Positions 45,183-54,190 of a stretch of DNA of 64,000 bases are shown here, piece after piece. Below the pieces are notes generated by a model. That model was not told where the DNA came from, searched no databases, and saw only the letters and a program-made list of their open reading frames with translations. Position 1 is the first letter of the stretch. Each line of letters begins with the position of its first letter. Origin of the DNA: Pseudescherichia sp031979925 (GTDB lineage: Bacteria > Pseudomonadota > Gammaproteobacteria > Enterobacterales > Enterobacteriaceae); contig NZ_DALZFB010000002.1 of NCBI RefSeq assembly GCF_031979925.1, positions 186,001 through 250,000 on the forward strand. The letters are read 5' to 3'. Position numbers and translations under genes: made by a program.

Positions 45183-46436
45183 ATGTGCGAACAACATCAT
45201 GATGCCCGACACATTTTGTGTTCGCAGTGCGACCTGCTGGTGGCGCTGCCACCGCTGGCGCACGGGCATAAGGCAACCTGTCCGCGCTGCGGCCATACGC
45301 TGACCACCCGCTGGGATGCTCCCCGGCAGCGCCCGCTGGCCTACTCGGTGGTGGCGCTGTTTATGCTGGCGCTGGCTAACCTCTTCCCCTTTGTCTACAT
45401 GAAGGTGGCAGGGGTCACCAGTGAAGTGACGCTGATGGAGATCCCCGGCGTCATGTTCTCGGAGGATTATGCCAGCCTCGGCACCTTCTTCTTACTCTTT
45501 GTCCAGTTTGTGCCCGCGTTCTGCCTGGTCACCGTTATCCTGCTGGTGAACCAGGTTCCGCTACCCGATGGCCTGAAACGCGCTCTGGCCCGCATCTTCT
45601 TTATTTTGAAAAACTGGGGGATGGCGGAGATCTTTCTTGCCGGGGTGCTGGTCAGCTTCGTGAAGCTGCTGGCCTATGGCGATCTCGGCGTTGGCAGCAG
45701 CTTCATACCCTGGTGCCTCTTCTGTATTTTGCATCTGCGCGCGTTTCAGTGTGTCGATAAGCGCTGGCTGTGGGACGACATCGCCCCTGCACCAGCGCTT
45801 GCCCAGCCGCTGCGGGTTGGGGTGCCGGGGATTCGTCAGGGGCTACGCTCCTGCGCCTCCTGCACGGCGGTGCTGCCCATCGACCAGACGGTATGTCCTC
45901 GCTGCCATAGCCACGGCCACGCCCGGCGCAGGAACAGCATCCAGCTGACGATGGCGCTGCTGGTCACCTCTATTCTGCTTTATCTACCGGCCAACATCCT
46001 GCCTATCATGATCACCGATCTGCTCGGGGATAAGATGCCCTCGACCATTCTGGCGGGGGTGATCTTGCTCTGGAGCGAAGGCTCTTATCCGGTAGCGCTG
46101 GTGATCTTTATCGCCAGTATCATGGTGCCGACGCTGAAGATGATCGCCATCGCCTGGCTCTGCTGGGATGCGAAAGGGCACGGCAGGCGCGATAGCGAGC
46201 GCATGCATCTGATTTATGAAGTGGTTGAATTTGTTGGCCGCTGGTCGATGATTGACGTTTTCGTCATCGCCGTACTCTCTGCCCTGGTACGCATGGGCGG
46301 ATTAATGAATATTTACCCCGCAATGGGCGCGTTGATGTTTGCGCTGGTTGTCATCATGACGATGATTGCGGCTATGACCTTCGACCCACGCCTGTCGTGG
46401 GATCGTGAGCCAGAATCAAGCCAGGAGGAGTCGTAA
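45183..46436 (+). CDS. pqiA: PqiA, inner-membrane partner of an MCE lipid-transport system
   Basis: PqiA is the polytopic membrane subunit of PqiABC, thought to move lipids between the two membranes. The 417-residue protein has two similar halves, each with a zinc-ribbon (CSQCDLL...CPRCGH near the start; CASCTAVL...CPRCHS near 220) followed by about four membrane helices. The ATG at 45183 follows AGGGAG and gives exactly the E. coli length; a GTG two codons earlier overlaps that ribosome site. Confidence 0.96.
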   Translation: MCEQHHDARHILCSQCDLLVALPPLAHGHKATCPRCGHTLTTRWDAPRQRPLAYSVVALFMLALANLFPFVYMKVAGVTSEVTLMEIPGVMFSEDYASLGTFFLLFVQFVPAFCLVTVILLVNQVPLPDGLKRALARIFFILKNWGMAEIFLAGVLVSFVKLLAYGDLGVGSSFIPWCLFCILHLRAFQCVDKRWLWDDIAPAPALAQPLRVGVPGIRQGLRSCASCTAVLPIDQTVCPRCHSHGHARRRNSIQLTMALLVTSILLYLPANILPIMITDLLGDKMPSTILAGVILLWSEGSYPVALVIFIASIMVPTLKMIAIAWLCWDAKGHGRRDSERMHLIYEVVEFVGRWSMIDVFVIAVLSALVRMGGLMNIYPAMGALMFALVVIMTMIAAMTFDPRLSWDREPESSQEES

Positions 46437-46439
46437 AGC

Positions 46440-48080
46440 ATGGAGACTAAAGGTGGGGAAGCCAAAGTGCAGAAGGTGAAAAATTGGTCACCGGTATGGA
46501 TCTTCCCGATTGTCACGGCGTTGATCGGGGCATGGATCCTCTTTTATCACTACAGCCATCAGGGGCCGGAGGTGACGCTGATCACCACCAATGCTGAAGG
46601 CATTGAGGCGGGAAAAACCACTATTAAAAGCCGCAGCATTGACGTCGGCGTGGTGGAGTCGGCGACGTTAACCGACGATCTGACCCACGTTGAGATCAAG
46701 GCGCGGCTGAATGCCGATATGCAAAAGCTGCTGCACGGCGACACGGTATTTTGGGTTGTGAAGCCGCAGGTCGGCAGGGAAGGGATCAGCGGGCTGGGCA
46801 CGCTGCTCTCCGGGGCCTATATTGAGCTTCAGCCGGGAACCAAGGGCGGCGTGCGTGACGATTACCAGCTACTGGACTCGCCACCGCTGGCACCGCCGGA
46901 TGCGAAAGGTATTCGCGTGGTGCTCGACAGCAAAAAAGCAGGCCAGCTCACCCCGGGAGATCCGGTGCTCTTCCGTGGCTATCGCGTTGGTTCGGTGGAG
47001 ACCAGCGTGTTCGATCCGCAGAAGCGCACCATGAGCTATCAGCTGTTTATCAACGCGCCTAACGATCGGCTGGTGACCAGCAACGTCCGCTTCTGGAAGG
47101 ACAGCGGTATCGCCGTGGATCTCACCTCGGCGGGCATGCGCGTAGAGATGGGGGCGCTGACCACCCTGTTTGGCGGCGGCGTCAGCTTTGACGTGCCCGA
47201 GGGCAACGACCTGGGCCAGCCGGTAGCAGAGAAGACGGAGTTCGATCTCTATGACAACCAGCGTAGCATTCAGGAGTCGCTCTACACCGAGCACAAAGAT
47301 TTCCTGATGTTCTTTAAAGACTCTATTCGCGGCCTGCAACCGGGCGCGCCAGTGGAGTTCCGTGGCATGCGCCTTGGTACCGTCGACAAAGTACCGTTCT
47401 TTATGCCGGGCCTGCGTCAGGCATTGAACGAGGACTACCGCATTCCGGTGCTGATCCGCATTGAGCCAGAGCGGATTGCAAGCCAGATGGGTGAAAGTCC
47501 GGATATCCTTACCAACCTGCCTCAGCTGCTGGAGCGCGGCCTGCGCGGTTCGCTGAAGACCGGTAACCTGGTCACCGGCGCGCTCTATGTGGATCTGGAT
47601 TTCGTCACGAAACCGCCGCCGATCACCGGCATCCGCCAGTTTGGCGGCTACAGTATTATTCCAACGGTTAGCAGCGGGCTGGCGCAGATCCAGCAGCGCC
47701 TGATGGACACGCTGGATAAGATCAACAACCTGCCGCTGAATCCGATGCTTGAGCAGGCAACCGGCACGCTTGCCGAGAGCCAGCGCACCATGCGCCGTCT
47801 GCAAGCAACGCTGGACAACCTGAATAAGCTGACCGCCAGCCAGTCGGTGCAGAGTCTGCCGCAGGATATGCAGAAAACGCTACGCGAGCTGAACCGCAGC
47901 ATGCAGGGCTTCCAGCCGGGATCGGCAGCCTATAACAAGATGGTGGCGGATATGCAGCGTCTGGATCAGGTTCTGCGCGAGCTGCAGCCGGTGCTGCAAA
48001 CCCTTAACCAGAAGAGCAACGCCCTGGTCTTTGAGGCGAAGGGCAAAAAAGATCCTGAGCCGAAGGGGGCAAAACAGTGA
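46440..48080 (+). CDS. pqiB: PqiB, periplasm-spanning MCE protein
   Basis: PqiB is anchored in the inner membrane by one helix (about residues 17-36, SPVWIFPIVTALIGAWILFY) and carries three MCE domains (starting near 40, 155 and 285). In E. coli six copies stack the MCE rings and a C-terminal coiled coil into a tunnel that reaches the outer membrane. The C-terminal 100 residues here are helical and Gln/Leu-rich as needed for that coil. The 546 residues match E. coli. It lies three bases after pqiA and overlaps pqiC by four. Confidence 0.97.
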   Translation: METKGGEAKVQKVKNWSPVWIFPIVTALIGAWILFYHYSHQGPEVTLITTNAEGIEAGKTTIKSRSIDVGVVESATLTDDLTHVEIKARLNADMQKLLHGDTVFWVVKPQVGREGISGLGTLLSGAYIELQPGTKGGVRDDYQLLDSPPLAPPDAKGIRVVLDSKKAGQLTPGDPVLFRGYRVGSVETSVFDPQKRTMSYQLFINAPNDRLVTSNVRFWKDSGIAVDLTSAGMRVEMGALTTLFGGGVSFDVPEGNDLGQPVAEKTEFDLYDNQRSIQESLYTEHKDFLMFFKDSIRGLQPGAPVEFRGMRLGTVDKVPFFMPGLRQALNEDYRIPVLIRIEPERIASQMGESPDILTNLPQLLERGLRGSLKTGNLVTGALYVDLDFVTKPPPITGIRQFGGYSIIPTVSSGLAQIQQRLMDTLDKINNLPLNPMLEQATGTLAESQRTMRRLQATLDNLNKLTASQSVQSLPQDMQKTLRELNRSMQGFQPGSAAYNKMVADMQRLDQVLRELQPVLQTLNQKSNALVFEAKGKKDPEPKGAKQ

Positions 48081-48658
48081 AAAAAGGGATAATCGCCATG
48101 GCAGTGCTGCTGCTCAGCGCATGCAGCAGCAGCGAGGAGACTCGCTACTATCAGCTGCCAGAAAATCCGCGGCCGGTAGCCACGTCGCAGAGCATAATGG
48201 CCGCCAGCCCCGGACAGGGGCAGCGCCAGCTGTGGATCGAGCAGGTCTCGGTGCCGGACTACCTGGCTGGCAACGGCGTGGTCTACCAGACCAGCGACGT
48301 GCAGTACGTTATCGCCAGTAACAACCTGTGGGCCAGTCCGCTCGACCAGCAGCTGCGTACCTCGCTGGTAGCCAACCTCAGCCGCAATCTTCCGGGCTGG
48401 GTGGTGGCCTCCCAGCCGCTGGGCAGCGAACAGGATACCCTTAACGTCACCGTGACCGGCTTCCATGGTCGTTACGATGGGCACGTCATTGTGAGCGGCG
48501 AGTGGCTGCTTAACCACCAGGGCTCGCTGATCAAACGTCCTTTCTATGTGGAGATGACGCAGCCGCAGGATGGCTATGACGCGATGGTGAAGGTGCTTGG
48601 CGAGGCGTGGGCGCAGCAGGCCAGCAATATGGCCCAGGAGATAAACCGCTTACCCTAG
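48077..48658 (+). CDS. pqiC: PqiC, outer-membrane lipoprotein of the Pqi system
   Basis: PqiC (YmbA, DUF330/ABC_trans_aux family) completes the Pqi complex at the inner face of the outer membrane. The 193-residue precursor has a lipoprotein signal with lipobox LLSAC (Cys at about residue 15). Following regions WIEQVSVPDYLAGNGVVYQTSDVQYV and NNLWASPLDQQLRTSL are highly conserved. It starts with GTG at 48077 inside the pqiB stop. It is about six residues longer than K-12 PqiC near the N-terminal linker. Confidence 0.94.
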   Translation: MKKGIIAMAVLLLSACSSSEETRYYQLPENPRPVATSQSIMAASPGQGQRQLWIEQVSVPDYLAGNGVVYQTSDVQYVIASNNLWASPLDQQLRTSLVANLSRNLPGWVVASQPLGSEQDTLNVTVTGFHGRYDGHVIVSGEWLLNHQGSLIKRPFYVEMTQPQDGYDAMVKVLGEAWAQQASNMAQEINRLP

Positions 48659-48699
48659 TCTGCACTAAAGTTTGCAACTACAGCCTGCAACTAATCCTA

Positions 48700-48738
48700 A
48701 AAAGCCATGCTTTCGTTTACGGTAGCGTGGCTTTTTTT
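48700..48738 (+). terminator. rho-independent terminator of pqiABC
   Basis: AAAGCCATGCT and AGCGTGGCTTT form an 11-bp stem with one G-U pair and a 12-base loop, followed by a run of T. It starts about 40 bases after pqiC. Confidence 0.9.
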
Positions 48739-48938
48739 ATGCTACTGGCAGGGGATAAACCTGTGCCTGCTCACATTTTTTGTACAAACGAACCTGTGTA
48801 TATCTCACATTTATGACATTGGTATGAATTTTGTGCATTGACTGCGCGTGGCGATCGCGCTATTTGTTAGACGTGGTTGCACACTTTGTAGCCACTGTTT
48901 TCTTTTCCACCAGACTCAAATAATGAGGGAAACGAGGC

Positions 48939-49106
48939 ATGAAGAGACAAAAACGAGATCGCCTGGAACGGGCACATCAACGTGGTTACCAGGCCGGCAT
49001 TGCCGGACGCTCAAAAGAGTTGTGTCCTTACCAGACGCTGAATCAGAGGTCATACTGGCTTGGAGGCTGGCGAGAAGCCATGGAGGACAGGGTAGTTATT
49101 GCCTGA
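48939..49106 (+). CDS. rmf: ribosome modulation factor RMF
   Basis: RMF is the small basic protein that turns 70S ribosomes into inactive 100S dimers in stationary phase. The 55-residue frame reads MKRQKRDRLERAHQRGYQAG at its start and ends VVIA. It differs from E. coli RMF at only a few positions (for example SKELCPYQTLNQRSYWLGGW). A GAGGGAAACGAGG stretch upstream holds the ribosome site. A longer overlapping frame in another phase is a shadow. Its own promoter must lie between 48740 and 48900, after the pqi terminator. Confidence 0.97.
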   Translation: MKRQKRDRLERAHQRGYQAGIAGRSKELCPYQTLNQRSYWLGGWREAMEDRVVIA

Positions 49107-49123
49107 TTCTGTCTCTTTAAATG

Positions 49124-49146
49124 AAACCTCCGCCTTGCGGAGGTTT
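49124..49146. terminator. bidirectional terminator between rmf and fabA
   Basis: AAACCTCCGC and GCGGAGGTTT form a 10-bp perfect stem with a 3-base loop, between two convergent genes. Confidence 0.88.
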
Positions 49147-49161
49147 CGCCTGTCAGGGGGA

Positions 49162-49683
49162 TCAGAACGCGGAGGTGTCCTTGAACAGACCCACTTTCAG
49201 ATCGGTTGCGGTGTAGATCTGACGACCGTCAACCAGCACTTCACCATCCGCGATGCCCATGATCAGCTTACGGTTGATGACGCGTTTGAAGTGAATGCGG
49301 TAGGTAACTTTCTGCGCATTCGGTAAAATCTGGCCAGCCAGTTTCACTTCGCCTACGCCGAGCGCGCGGCCTTTACCTTCGCCACCGAGCCAGCCGAGGT
49401 AAAAACCAACCAGCTGCCACATCGCATCGAGGCCCAGGCAGCCAGGCATTACCGGATCGCCAATGAAGTGGCAACCGAAGAACCACAGATCCGGGTTGAT
49501 ATCCAGTTCTGCTTCAACATAGCCTTTATCGAAATTGCCGCCCGTCTCGCTCATTGTGATCACACGATCCATCATCAGCATGTTTCCTGCTGGCAACGGT
49601 GGACCATTTTCGCCAAACAGTTCACCACGACCAGAGGCAATGAGGTCTTCTTTCGTATAAGAGGTTTTGCGTTTATCTACCAT
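49162..49683 (-). CDS. fabA: beta-hydroxydecanoyl-ACP dehydratase/isomerase FabA
   Basis: FabA dehydrates 3-hydroxydecanoyl-ACP and isomerises the product to the cis-3 form, which commits carbon to unsaturated fatty acids. The 173-residue protein has a hot-dog fold with the catalytic His and Asp in GCHFIGDPVMPGCLGLD (H72 and D86 here, one higher than K-12 because of an inserted residue near the start, MVDKRKTSYTKED). The start matches the family; a longer upstream frame would run through the operators and into lonH. FabR and FadR sites lie just upstream. Confidence 0.98.
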   Translation of the reverse strand: MVDKRKTSYTKEDLIASGRGELFGENGPPLPAGNMLMMDRVITMSETGGNFDKGYVEAELDINPDLWFFGCHFIGDPVMPGCLGLDAMWQLVGFYLGWLGGEGKGRALGVGEVKLAGQILPNAQKVTYRIHFKRVINRKLIMGIADGEVLVDGRQIYTATDLKVGLFKDTSAF

Positions 49684-49721
49684 GTTCTCAGTAAGCCTTA
49701 TTTTAGTGAAGCACGCAGGAT

Positions 49722-49739
49722 AGCTAACACGTGTACGCT
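49722..49739. promoter_or_regulatory. FabR operator of fabA
   Basis: AGCTAACACGTGTACGCT is close to the published FabR palindrome (AGCGTACACGTGTTAGC type, read on the other strand) and lies about 40 bases before fabA. FabR represses fabA in E. coli. Confidence 0.75.
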
Positions 49740-49758
49740 GAACAACTCCGATCAGTTG
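49740..49758. promoter_or_regulatory. FadR site of fabA
   Basis: On the minus strand AACTGATCGGAGTTGTTC matches the FadR site that activates fabA in E. coli. It lies directly beside the FabR site and overlaps the last codons of lonH. Confidence 0.7.
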
Positions 49759-51512
49759 GCTGAAAACCAGCTGAGCCAGCGCAGCGGCCACGGGTAACGA
49801 TGACGTGCTTCCTGCTGCGTCGCCAGCGTAATACGTTCCTGAATGGTCTGGATCAAGGTCGTTTGCCCTTCGCCATCCCACACCAGGTCTGTTAGTAAGG
49901 GTAGTGCATCGGTCACGTCATCAATGGCCCAGATAGAAAATTGTTCTGCCTGTACTGCGTCCAACAGATCCTGGTGCAGACAGAGGTGGCGCACGTTAGC
50001 GGCGGGAACAATCACGCCCTGCTTGCCGGTCAGGCCCCGGTGCTGGCAAATGGCGAAGAAGCCTTCGATCTTCTCGTTCAGGCCGCCCACCGGCTGCGCC
50101 CGACCAAACTGATCCACCGAGCCGGTAATGGCAATATGCTGATGCAGGGGGACATCCGCCAGGGCGCTGATCAGCGCGCACAGCTCCGCCATCGAGGCGC
50201 TGTCGCCGTCTACTTCGCTGTAGGATTGCTCAAAGGTCAGCGACGCCGTAAACGGCATCTGCTGCTCCAGCTCCAGTTCGGCCATCAGGAAGGACTGCAT
50301 GATCATCATGCCCTTCGCGTGGATGTTGCCTCCCAGCTCGGCTTTTCGCTCAATGTCGTGAAACTCACCGTCGCCGATATGGACCACGCAGCTAATGCGT
50401 GATGGTTCGCCATAGGGGCGGGGATGACCAGGAAACTCAACCACCGACAGAGCGTTAATCTGGCCAACGCGCTCGCCTTCGGTTTCAATGAGAATTTGCT
50501 CGAGCAGGATCTCATCCAGCATACGCTCTGGCAGGTAGCCTTCGCGCCATTCGCGCTGGGTCAGCATGGTCTGCAACTGCTCCGCGTCAAAGGTGCTCTC
50601 TTCGGTGAAGGCGGAGACCTCGCGCAGCTGGCGGCCCAGCCACAGCGGGCAGAGGGGCAGCGTCTCCTGATCGTCGGTATAGCGTACTGCGGCGCGGATC
50701 AGCACCGGCCACGCATCGTCAGCAGGCACAGGCAATCCGGCCTGCTCGGCGTTCAGGATCACCCACTGACGCCAGGTGGCCAGCGCCTCTGCGTCGGTAA
50801 TCTGGATAGTCTCTTCATACTCGCTGTAGATAGACTGGGCAGCAAGATCCGGCTCCATCTCCTGGAACTCCGCCAGCGACTCGCGCTCGCCTACCAGAAT
50901 AACCTTCAGCGTCAGCGGCATAGCCGGCACGCTAACGGGCAGGGGACGAGACTCGTCAAAGGAGACCCAATCGAAGCGCTGGCGGGTGACTATCGATTTC
51001 AGGCGCATCCAGAGCAGCGGCTGGCTCAGCAGGGTGCGCAAAGATACGACCAGCACGCCGCCGTTGGCCTGATGCACCAGCCCTGGCTCAAGAGCGATCT
51101 CATTATTGAACTGGCGCAGGCAACCGAATAGCTGCTCGGCTTCTACCCAGTCGGCAATCACTACGTCGCTCTGCCCGGCAAAGTTCGCCTGCGCGCTGGT
51201 GGCAGGCTTTACGCTCACCGTGCGGCCAGCAACGCTGTACTCAACGCCAACAACCGGCGACGTCGCGGGCTGGAGTTCACGGGCAGCGGCGGCGATCAGG
51301 GCCAGATACTCCGGCTCCTCCGGCGCTTTAGCCAGTAAAAAGCGTGAAGAGGCAGACGGATGCAGCAACTGCTCCAGCGCGTATTGCAAACGAGGTTGCG
51401 TGTCACCAAGAGAAAGCTCAGACTCAAGGTCAACGTCAGACGGTGTAAACACCTCCTGATAGCTATCGGTATCAGGAACAAGGTCTTGCCAGGCTAGTTT
51501 AGTAATGGTCAA
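49752..51512 (-). CDS. lonH: Lon-like protease LonH (YcbZ)
   Basis: A 586-residue protein of the Lon S16 peptidase family, lacking the ordinary Lon N-terminal and having an AAA-like region with degraded ATP motifs in its middle. The protease domain shows the catalytic dyad S438 in DGDSASMAE and K481 in GGLNEKIEG. YcbZ in E. coli is poorly characterised; links to ribosome assembly have been proposed. The frame and length equal E. coli YcbZ. Its stop codon lies within the fabA control region. Confidence 0.93.
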   Translation of the reverse strand: MTITKLAWQDLVPDTDSYQEVFTPSDVDLESELSLGDTQPRLQYALEQLLHPSASSRFLLAKAPEEPEYLALIAAAARELQPATSPVVGVEYSVAGRTVSVKPATSAQANFAGQSDVVIADWVEAEQLFGCLRQFNNEIALEPGLVHQANGGVLVVSLRTLLSQPLLWMRLKSIVTRQRFDWVSFDESRPLPVSVPAMPLTLKVILVGERESLAEFQEMEPDLAAQSIYSEYEETIQITDAEALATWRQWVILNAEQAGLPVPADDAWPVLIRAAVRYTDDQETLPLCPLWLGRQLREVSAFTEESTFDAEQLQTMLTQREWREGYLPERMLDEILLEQILIETEGERVGQINALSVVEFPGHPRPYGEPSRISCVVHIGDGEFHDIERKAELGGNIHAKGMMIMQSFLMAELELEQQMPFTASLTFEQSYSEVDGDSASMAELCALISALADVPLHQHIAITGSVDQFGRAQPVGGLNEKIEGFFAICQHRGLTGKQGVIVPAANVRHLCLHQDLLDAVQAEQFSIWAIDDVTDALPLLTDLVWDGEGQTTLIQTIQERITLATQQEARHRYPWPLRWLSWFSAN

Positions 51513-51697
51513 AGTCGAGGTTTTATCATCAGCTGTAAAGGGCGAAATTATAGCGTAAGCGGCAATTCAGCACACGCGGAATAGATGCTTTTACCGCTAT
51601 CCGGGTACCGCTCAGCTCACAGGATGTGATTTCTTTTCAGCAGATTGGCAAAAAACTGATATTCTGAACTAAGTTACACGGTAACACTGAGATCGCA

Positions 51698-52150
51698 ATG
51701 AAATATCAACAACTGGAAAATCTTGAAAGCGGCTGGAAATGGAAGTACCTGGTGAAAAAGCACCGTGAAGGTGAACTCATCACGCGCTATTTAGAAACCA
51801 GTGCGGCTAAAGAGGCTGTCGATTTATTGCTGAAGCTCGAATACGAACCGGTTCGCGTCAACGACTGGATTGCGCAGCATATGAATGCCGCGTTAATGAA
51901 CCGCATGAAGCAGACCATCCGCGCCCGGCGTAAGCGACACTTCAATGCCGAGCACCAGCACACGCGTAAAAAATCTATCGATCTGGAGTTTATGGTCTGG
52001 CAGCGTCTGGCGGGACTTGCCCAGCGGCGAGGGAAAACCCTGTCGGAGACTATTGTGCAGCTGATTGAAGATGCCGAGCATAAAGAGAAGTATGCCAGTC
52101 AGATGAGCACCCTGAAGCAGGATCTGCAGGCGCTGCTGGGCAAAGAGTAA
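51698..52150 (+). CDS. matP: macrodomain Ter protein MatP
   Basis: MatP binds matS sites and organises the Ter region of the chromosome; it also links it to the divisome through ZapB and keeps MukBEF away. The 150 residues match E. coli MatP: a helical N-terminal part (MKYQQLENLESGWKWKYLVKK), a ribbon-helix-helix DNA-binding part around ARRKRHFNAEHQHTRKKSIDLEF, and a C-terminal coiled coil. I saw no matS consensus near the gene. It is divergent from lonH. Confidence 0.97.
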   Translation: MKYQQLENLESGWKWKYLVKKHREGELITRYLETSAAKEAVDLLLKLEYEPVRVNDWIAQHMNAALMNRMKQTIRARRKRHFNAEHQHTRKKSIDLEFMVWQRLAGLAQRRGKTLSETIVQLIEDAEHKEKYASQMSTLKQDLQALLGKE

Positions 52151-52185
52151 CGCATCACTCAGCGCTTCAGCAGAGAGCAGGCAAT

Positions 52186-52213
52186 AAAAAACCCCGCATG
52201 GCGGGGTTTTTTT
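52186..52213. terminator. bidirectional terminator between matP and ompA
   Basis: AAAAAACCCCGC and GCGGGGTTTTTT form a perfect 12-bp stem with a 3-base loop, between convergent matP and ompA. Confidence 0.93.
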
Positions 52214-52226
52214 ATAGGACGTGAAC

Positions 52227-53285
52227 TTAAGCCTGCGGCTGAGTTACAACGTCTTTGATGCCTTTAACTTCGATCTCTACGCGACGATCCGGTGCCAGGC
52301 AGTCGATCAGTGCAGCGCGAGCTTTCACGTTGTCACAGGTGTTGCCGGTAACCGGGTTAGACTCGCCCATACCACGTGCGGAGATCTTGTTGGACGGGAT
52401 ACCTTTAGAGATCAGGTAGTCAACAACAGACTGAGCACGTTTCTCGGACAGACCCTGGTTGTAAGCGTCAGAACCGATACGGTCGGTGAAGCCCAGAACA
52501 ACAACGGAACCGTCTTTCGGATCCAGGTTGCTCAGCTGGGTGTACATCTGATCCAGAGCCTGCTGGCCTTCTGGTTTCAGAGTCGCTTTGTTGAAGTTGA
52601 ACAGTACGTCAGACTTCAGAGTGAAGTGCTTGGTAGAAACCTGCGGAGCCGGAGCCGGAGCCGGTGCAACAACCGGAGCTACGTCTTCCTGCTGGCCGAA
52701 GCGGTAGGAAACACCTACGCTCAGCATACCGTTGTCCTGACGGGTGCCCAGAGTTTTAGCATCGCCAATGTTGTTAACCCACTGGTATTCCAGACGGGTA
52801 GCGATGTCACGGGTCATTGCCCACTCTACGCCACCAGCGAATACTGGGGAAACACCGGTATCGTGGTCTTTGAAGGATGCGCCAGTGCCAGGAACCTGAG
52901 CTTTAGCATCAGCACGCCATACCATACCACCCAGGCGGGTGTAGATATCAACGTCGTCAGTGATTGGGTAGCCCAGTTTAGCGGTCAGCTGAACGCCCTG
53001 AGATTTGAAAGCACCGTTTACGTTGTCGCCTTTGTACGGCTCACGACCTAACCAGTCATAGCCCAGTTCGAAACCAACGTACGGGTTAACCTGGTAGCCG
53101 CCGTATGCGCCAGCGCCCAGCTGGTCTTCACGAGTCGGGCCATCATTAGGAATGAAGCCGTTGTCGTGGTACTGGGACCAGCCCAGTTTAGCACCAGTGT
53201 ACCAGGTATTATCTTTCGGAGCGGCCTGCGCTACGGTAGCGAAGCCAGCCAGTGCCACTGCAATCGCGATAGCTGTCTTTTTCAT
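52227..53285 (-). CDS. ompA: outer membrane protein OmpA
   Basis: OmpA links outer membrane and peptidoglycan. The 352-residue precursor has a 21-residue signal peptide (cleavage after ATVAQA, before APKDNTWY), an 8-strand barrel to about residue 195, a Pro-Ala hinge (VAPAPAPAPQ), and a C-terminal OmpA-like domain that binds diaminopimelate (TDRIGSDAYNQGLSEKRA). It is six residues longer than K-12 OmpA, mostly in surface loops and the hinge. Codon use is that of a highly expressed gene. Confidence 0.98.
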   Translation of the reverse strand: MKKTAIAIAVALAGFATVAQAAPKDNTWYTGAKLGWSQYHDNGFIPNDGPTREDQLGAGAYGGYQVNPYVGFELGYDWLGREPYKGDNVNGAFKSQGVQLTAKLGYPITDDVDIYTRLGGMVWRADAKAQVPGTGASFKDHDTGVSPVFAGGVEWAMTRDIATRLEYQWVNNIGDAKTLGTRQDNGMLSVGVSYRFGQQEDVAPVVAPAPAPAPQVSTKHFTLKSDVLFNFNKATLKPEGQQALDQMYTQLSNLDPKDGSVVVLGFTDRIGSDAYNQGLSEKRAQSVVDYLISKGIPSNKISARGMGESNPVTGNTCDNVKARAALIDCLAPDRRVEIEVKGIKDVVTQPQA

Positions 53286-53417
53286 TTTTGCGCCTCGTTA
53301 TCATCCAAAAATCGCCATGAAATTCTCGCCAGAGAAAACACGGTTAAATCCTTCACCGGGGGCATTGCTCAATATTAACTCTACCGATATCTTCGGCTTA
53401 TGCCGAGCACCCCTGGC
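53286..53417 (-). promoter_or_regulatory. ompA 5' leader (mRNA-stabilising)
   Basis: About 132 bases lead from the likely transcription start to ompA. The first bases form a hairpin (TCGGC-ATAA-GCCGA), and the last part before the ATG reads TGATAACGAGGCGCAAAA, the ribosome site that small RNA MicA pairs with in E. coli. The whole leader is close to the K-12 one, known for giving the mRNA a long half-life. Confidence 0.75.
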
Positions 53418-53424
53418 GATGTAA

Positions 53425-53452
53425 AGTCTACAACGTAGTTGGAAACTTACAA
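53425..53452 (-). promoter_or_regulatory. ompA promoter
   Basis: On the minus strand TTGTAA and TAGACT are 16 bases apart and lead into the conserved GCCAGGGG start region. Bases 53453-53639, up to the sulA stop codon, hold no gene that I can support. Confidence 0.6.
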
Positions 53453-53639
53453 GTGTGAACTCCGTCAGGCATATGAAAAAAAAAGAGTTGTAGACACAAT
53501 ATTTAACATTTATGACGATAAATTCGCCATCGGAATATCGCAGTTACCGCGCCAGACAGGCTTCGCGAGAGAATTTAGCTTAATGACCAATAGCCTGGAA
53601 TCGGCACAAAATAGATCCCAGGAATTATCTTAAATTTAC

Positions 53640-54149
53640 TTAATGAAACAAATTCGAATGAATTTTTAAGCCGGATGGCTGTCCTGAAGCCTGAGGATCG
53701 AAACGAACCGGCCGCATAATAAAGCCCATTGCATTCCCTTCCTGGGCCGCTTCAACGAGGCGGCGATGCTCATCTTCCGACAGCTCCTGTGCATGCCAGC
53801 CGATCACCACGCTGTAGTTACCCGTCTGTAATGCTTTGATCATGGAATCCAGCGTACTATCCGGCGAGAGCTGGCTGATGTGCATCAGTTTGCTTAGGGG
53901 CAGGCCTGCGGACTGTACCCATGCCCGACTCAACTTCTGCTGCGGCGTCAGCCAGAGCTGCCAGCGAGACTGCTGGCTAAGCTGCTGTAACAAGGGAAGC
54001 AGCAGCAGCTGCGTCATCATCGGCTGGTCTTCACGGTAGACCACCTCACTGATAAGGCCGGTGGCCGCAGCAGGCGTATTAACCTGTGCGCGGTTACCTG
54101 CGAAAGAAGCGTATTGAGATGAGCGATTAGCATAGCCTGAAGTGTACAT
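53640..54149 (-). CDS. sulA: SOS cell-division inhibitor SulA
   Basis: SulA binds FtsZ and halts division after DNA damage; Lon degrades it. The protein of 169 residues matches the family, strongest in AGLISEVVYREDQPMMTQLLLLPLLQQL and the end SGLKIHSNLFH, whose final residues are the Lon-recognition part. The start MYTSGYANRSS is chosen by comparison; another ATG two codons upstream (54155) is possible. A LexA site lies directly upstream. Confidence 0.96.
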   Translation of the reverse strand: MYTSGYANRSSQYASFAGNRAQVNTPAAATGLISEVVYREDQPMMTQLLLLPLLQQLSQQSRWQLWLTPQQKLSRAWVQSAGLPLSKLMHISQLSPDSTLDSMIKALQTGNYSVVIGWHAQELSEDEHRRLVEAAQEGNAMGFIMRPVRFDPQASGQPSGLKIHSNLFH

Positions 54150-54170
54150 AGTCATTCCAGCCCTGAGGGT

Positions 54171-54190
54171 TACTGTATATCTATACAGTA
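54171..54190. promoter_or_regulatory. LexA operator of sulA
   Basis: TACTGTATATCTATACAGTA is an almost perfect palindrome containing the LexA box CTGT-N8-ACAG. It matches the ideal CTGTATATATATACAG at 15 of 16 positions and lies about 25 bases before sulA, so tight SOS control is expected. Confidence 0.95.

Noticed and set aside
48848..49120. 90-codon frame over rmf
   Set aside because: The 55-codon RMF frame in another phase matches the known protein exactly and has the ribosome site.
49684..49881. N-terminal extension of fabA
   Set aside because: The extra codons overlap the FabR/FadR sites and the end of lonH, and the known protein starts at MVDKR.
53453..53639. 64-codon plus-strand frame between ompA and sulA
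   Set aside because: It has no ribosome site and no recognisable product, and it overlaps the ompA promoter region; low-complexity AAAAAAAAA suggests non-coding DNA.
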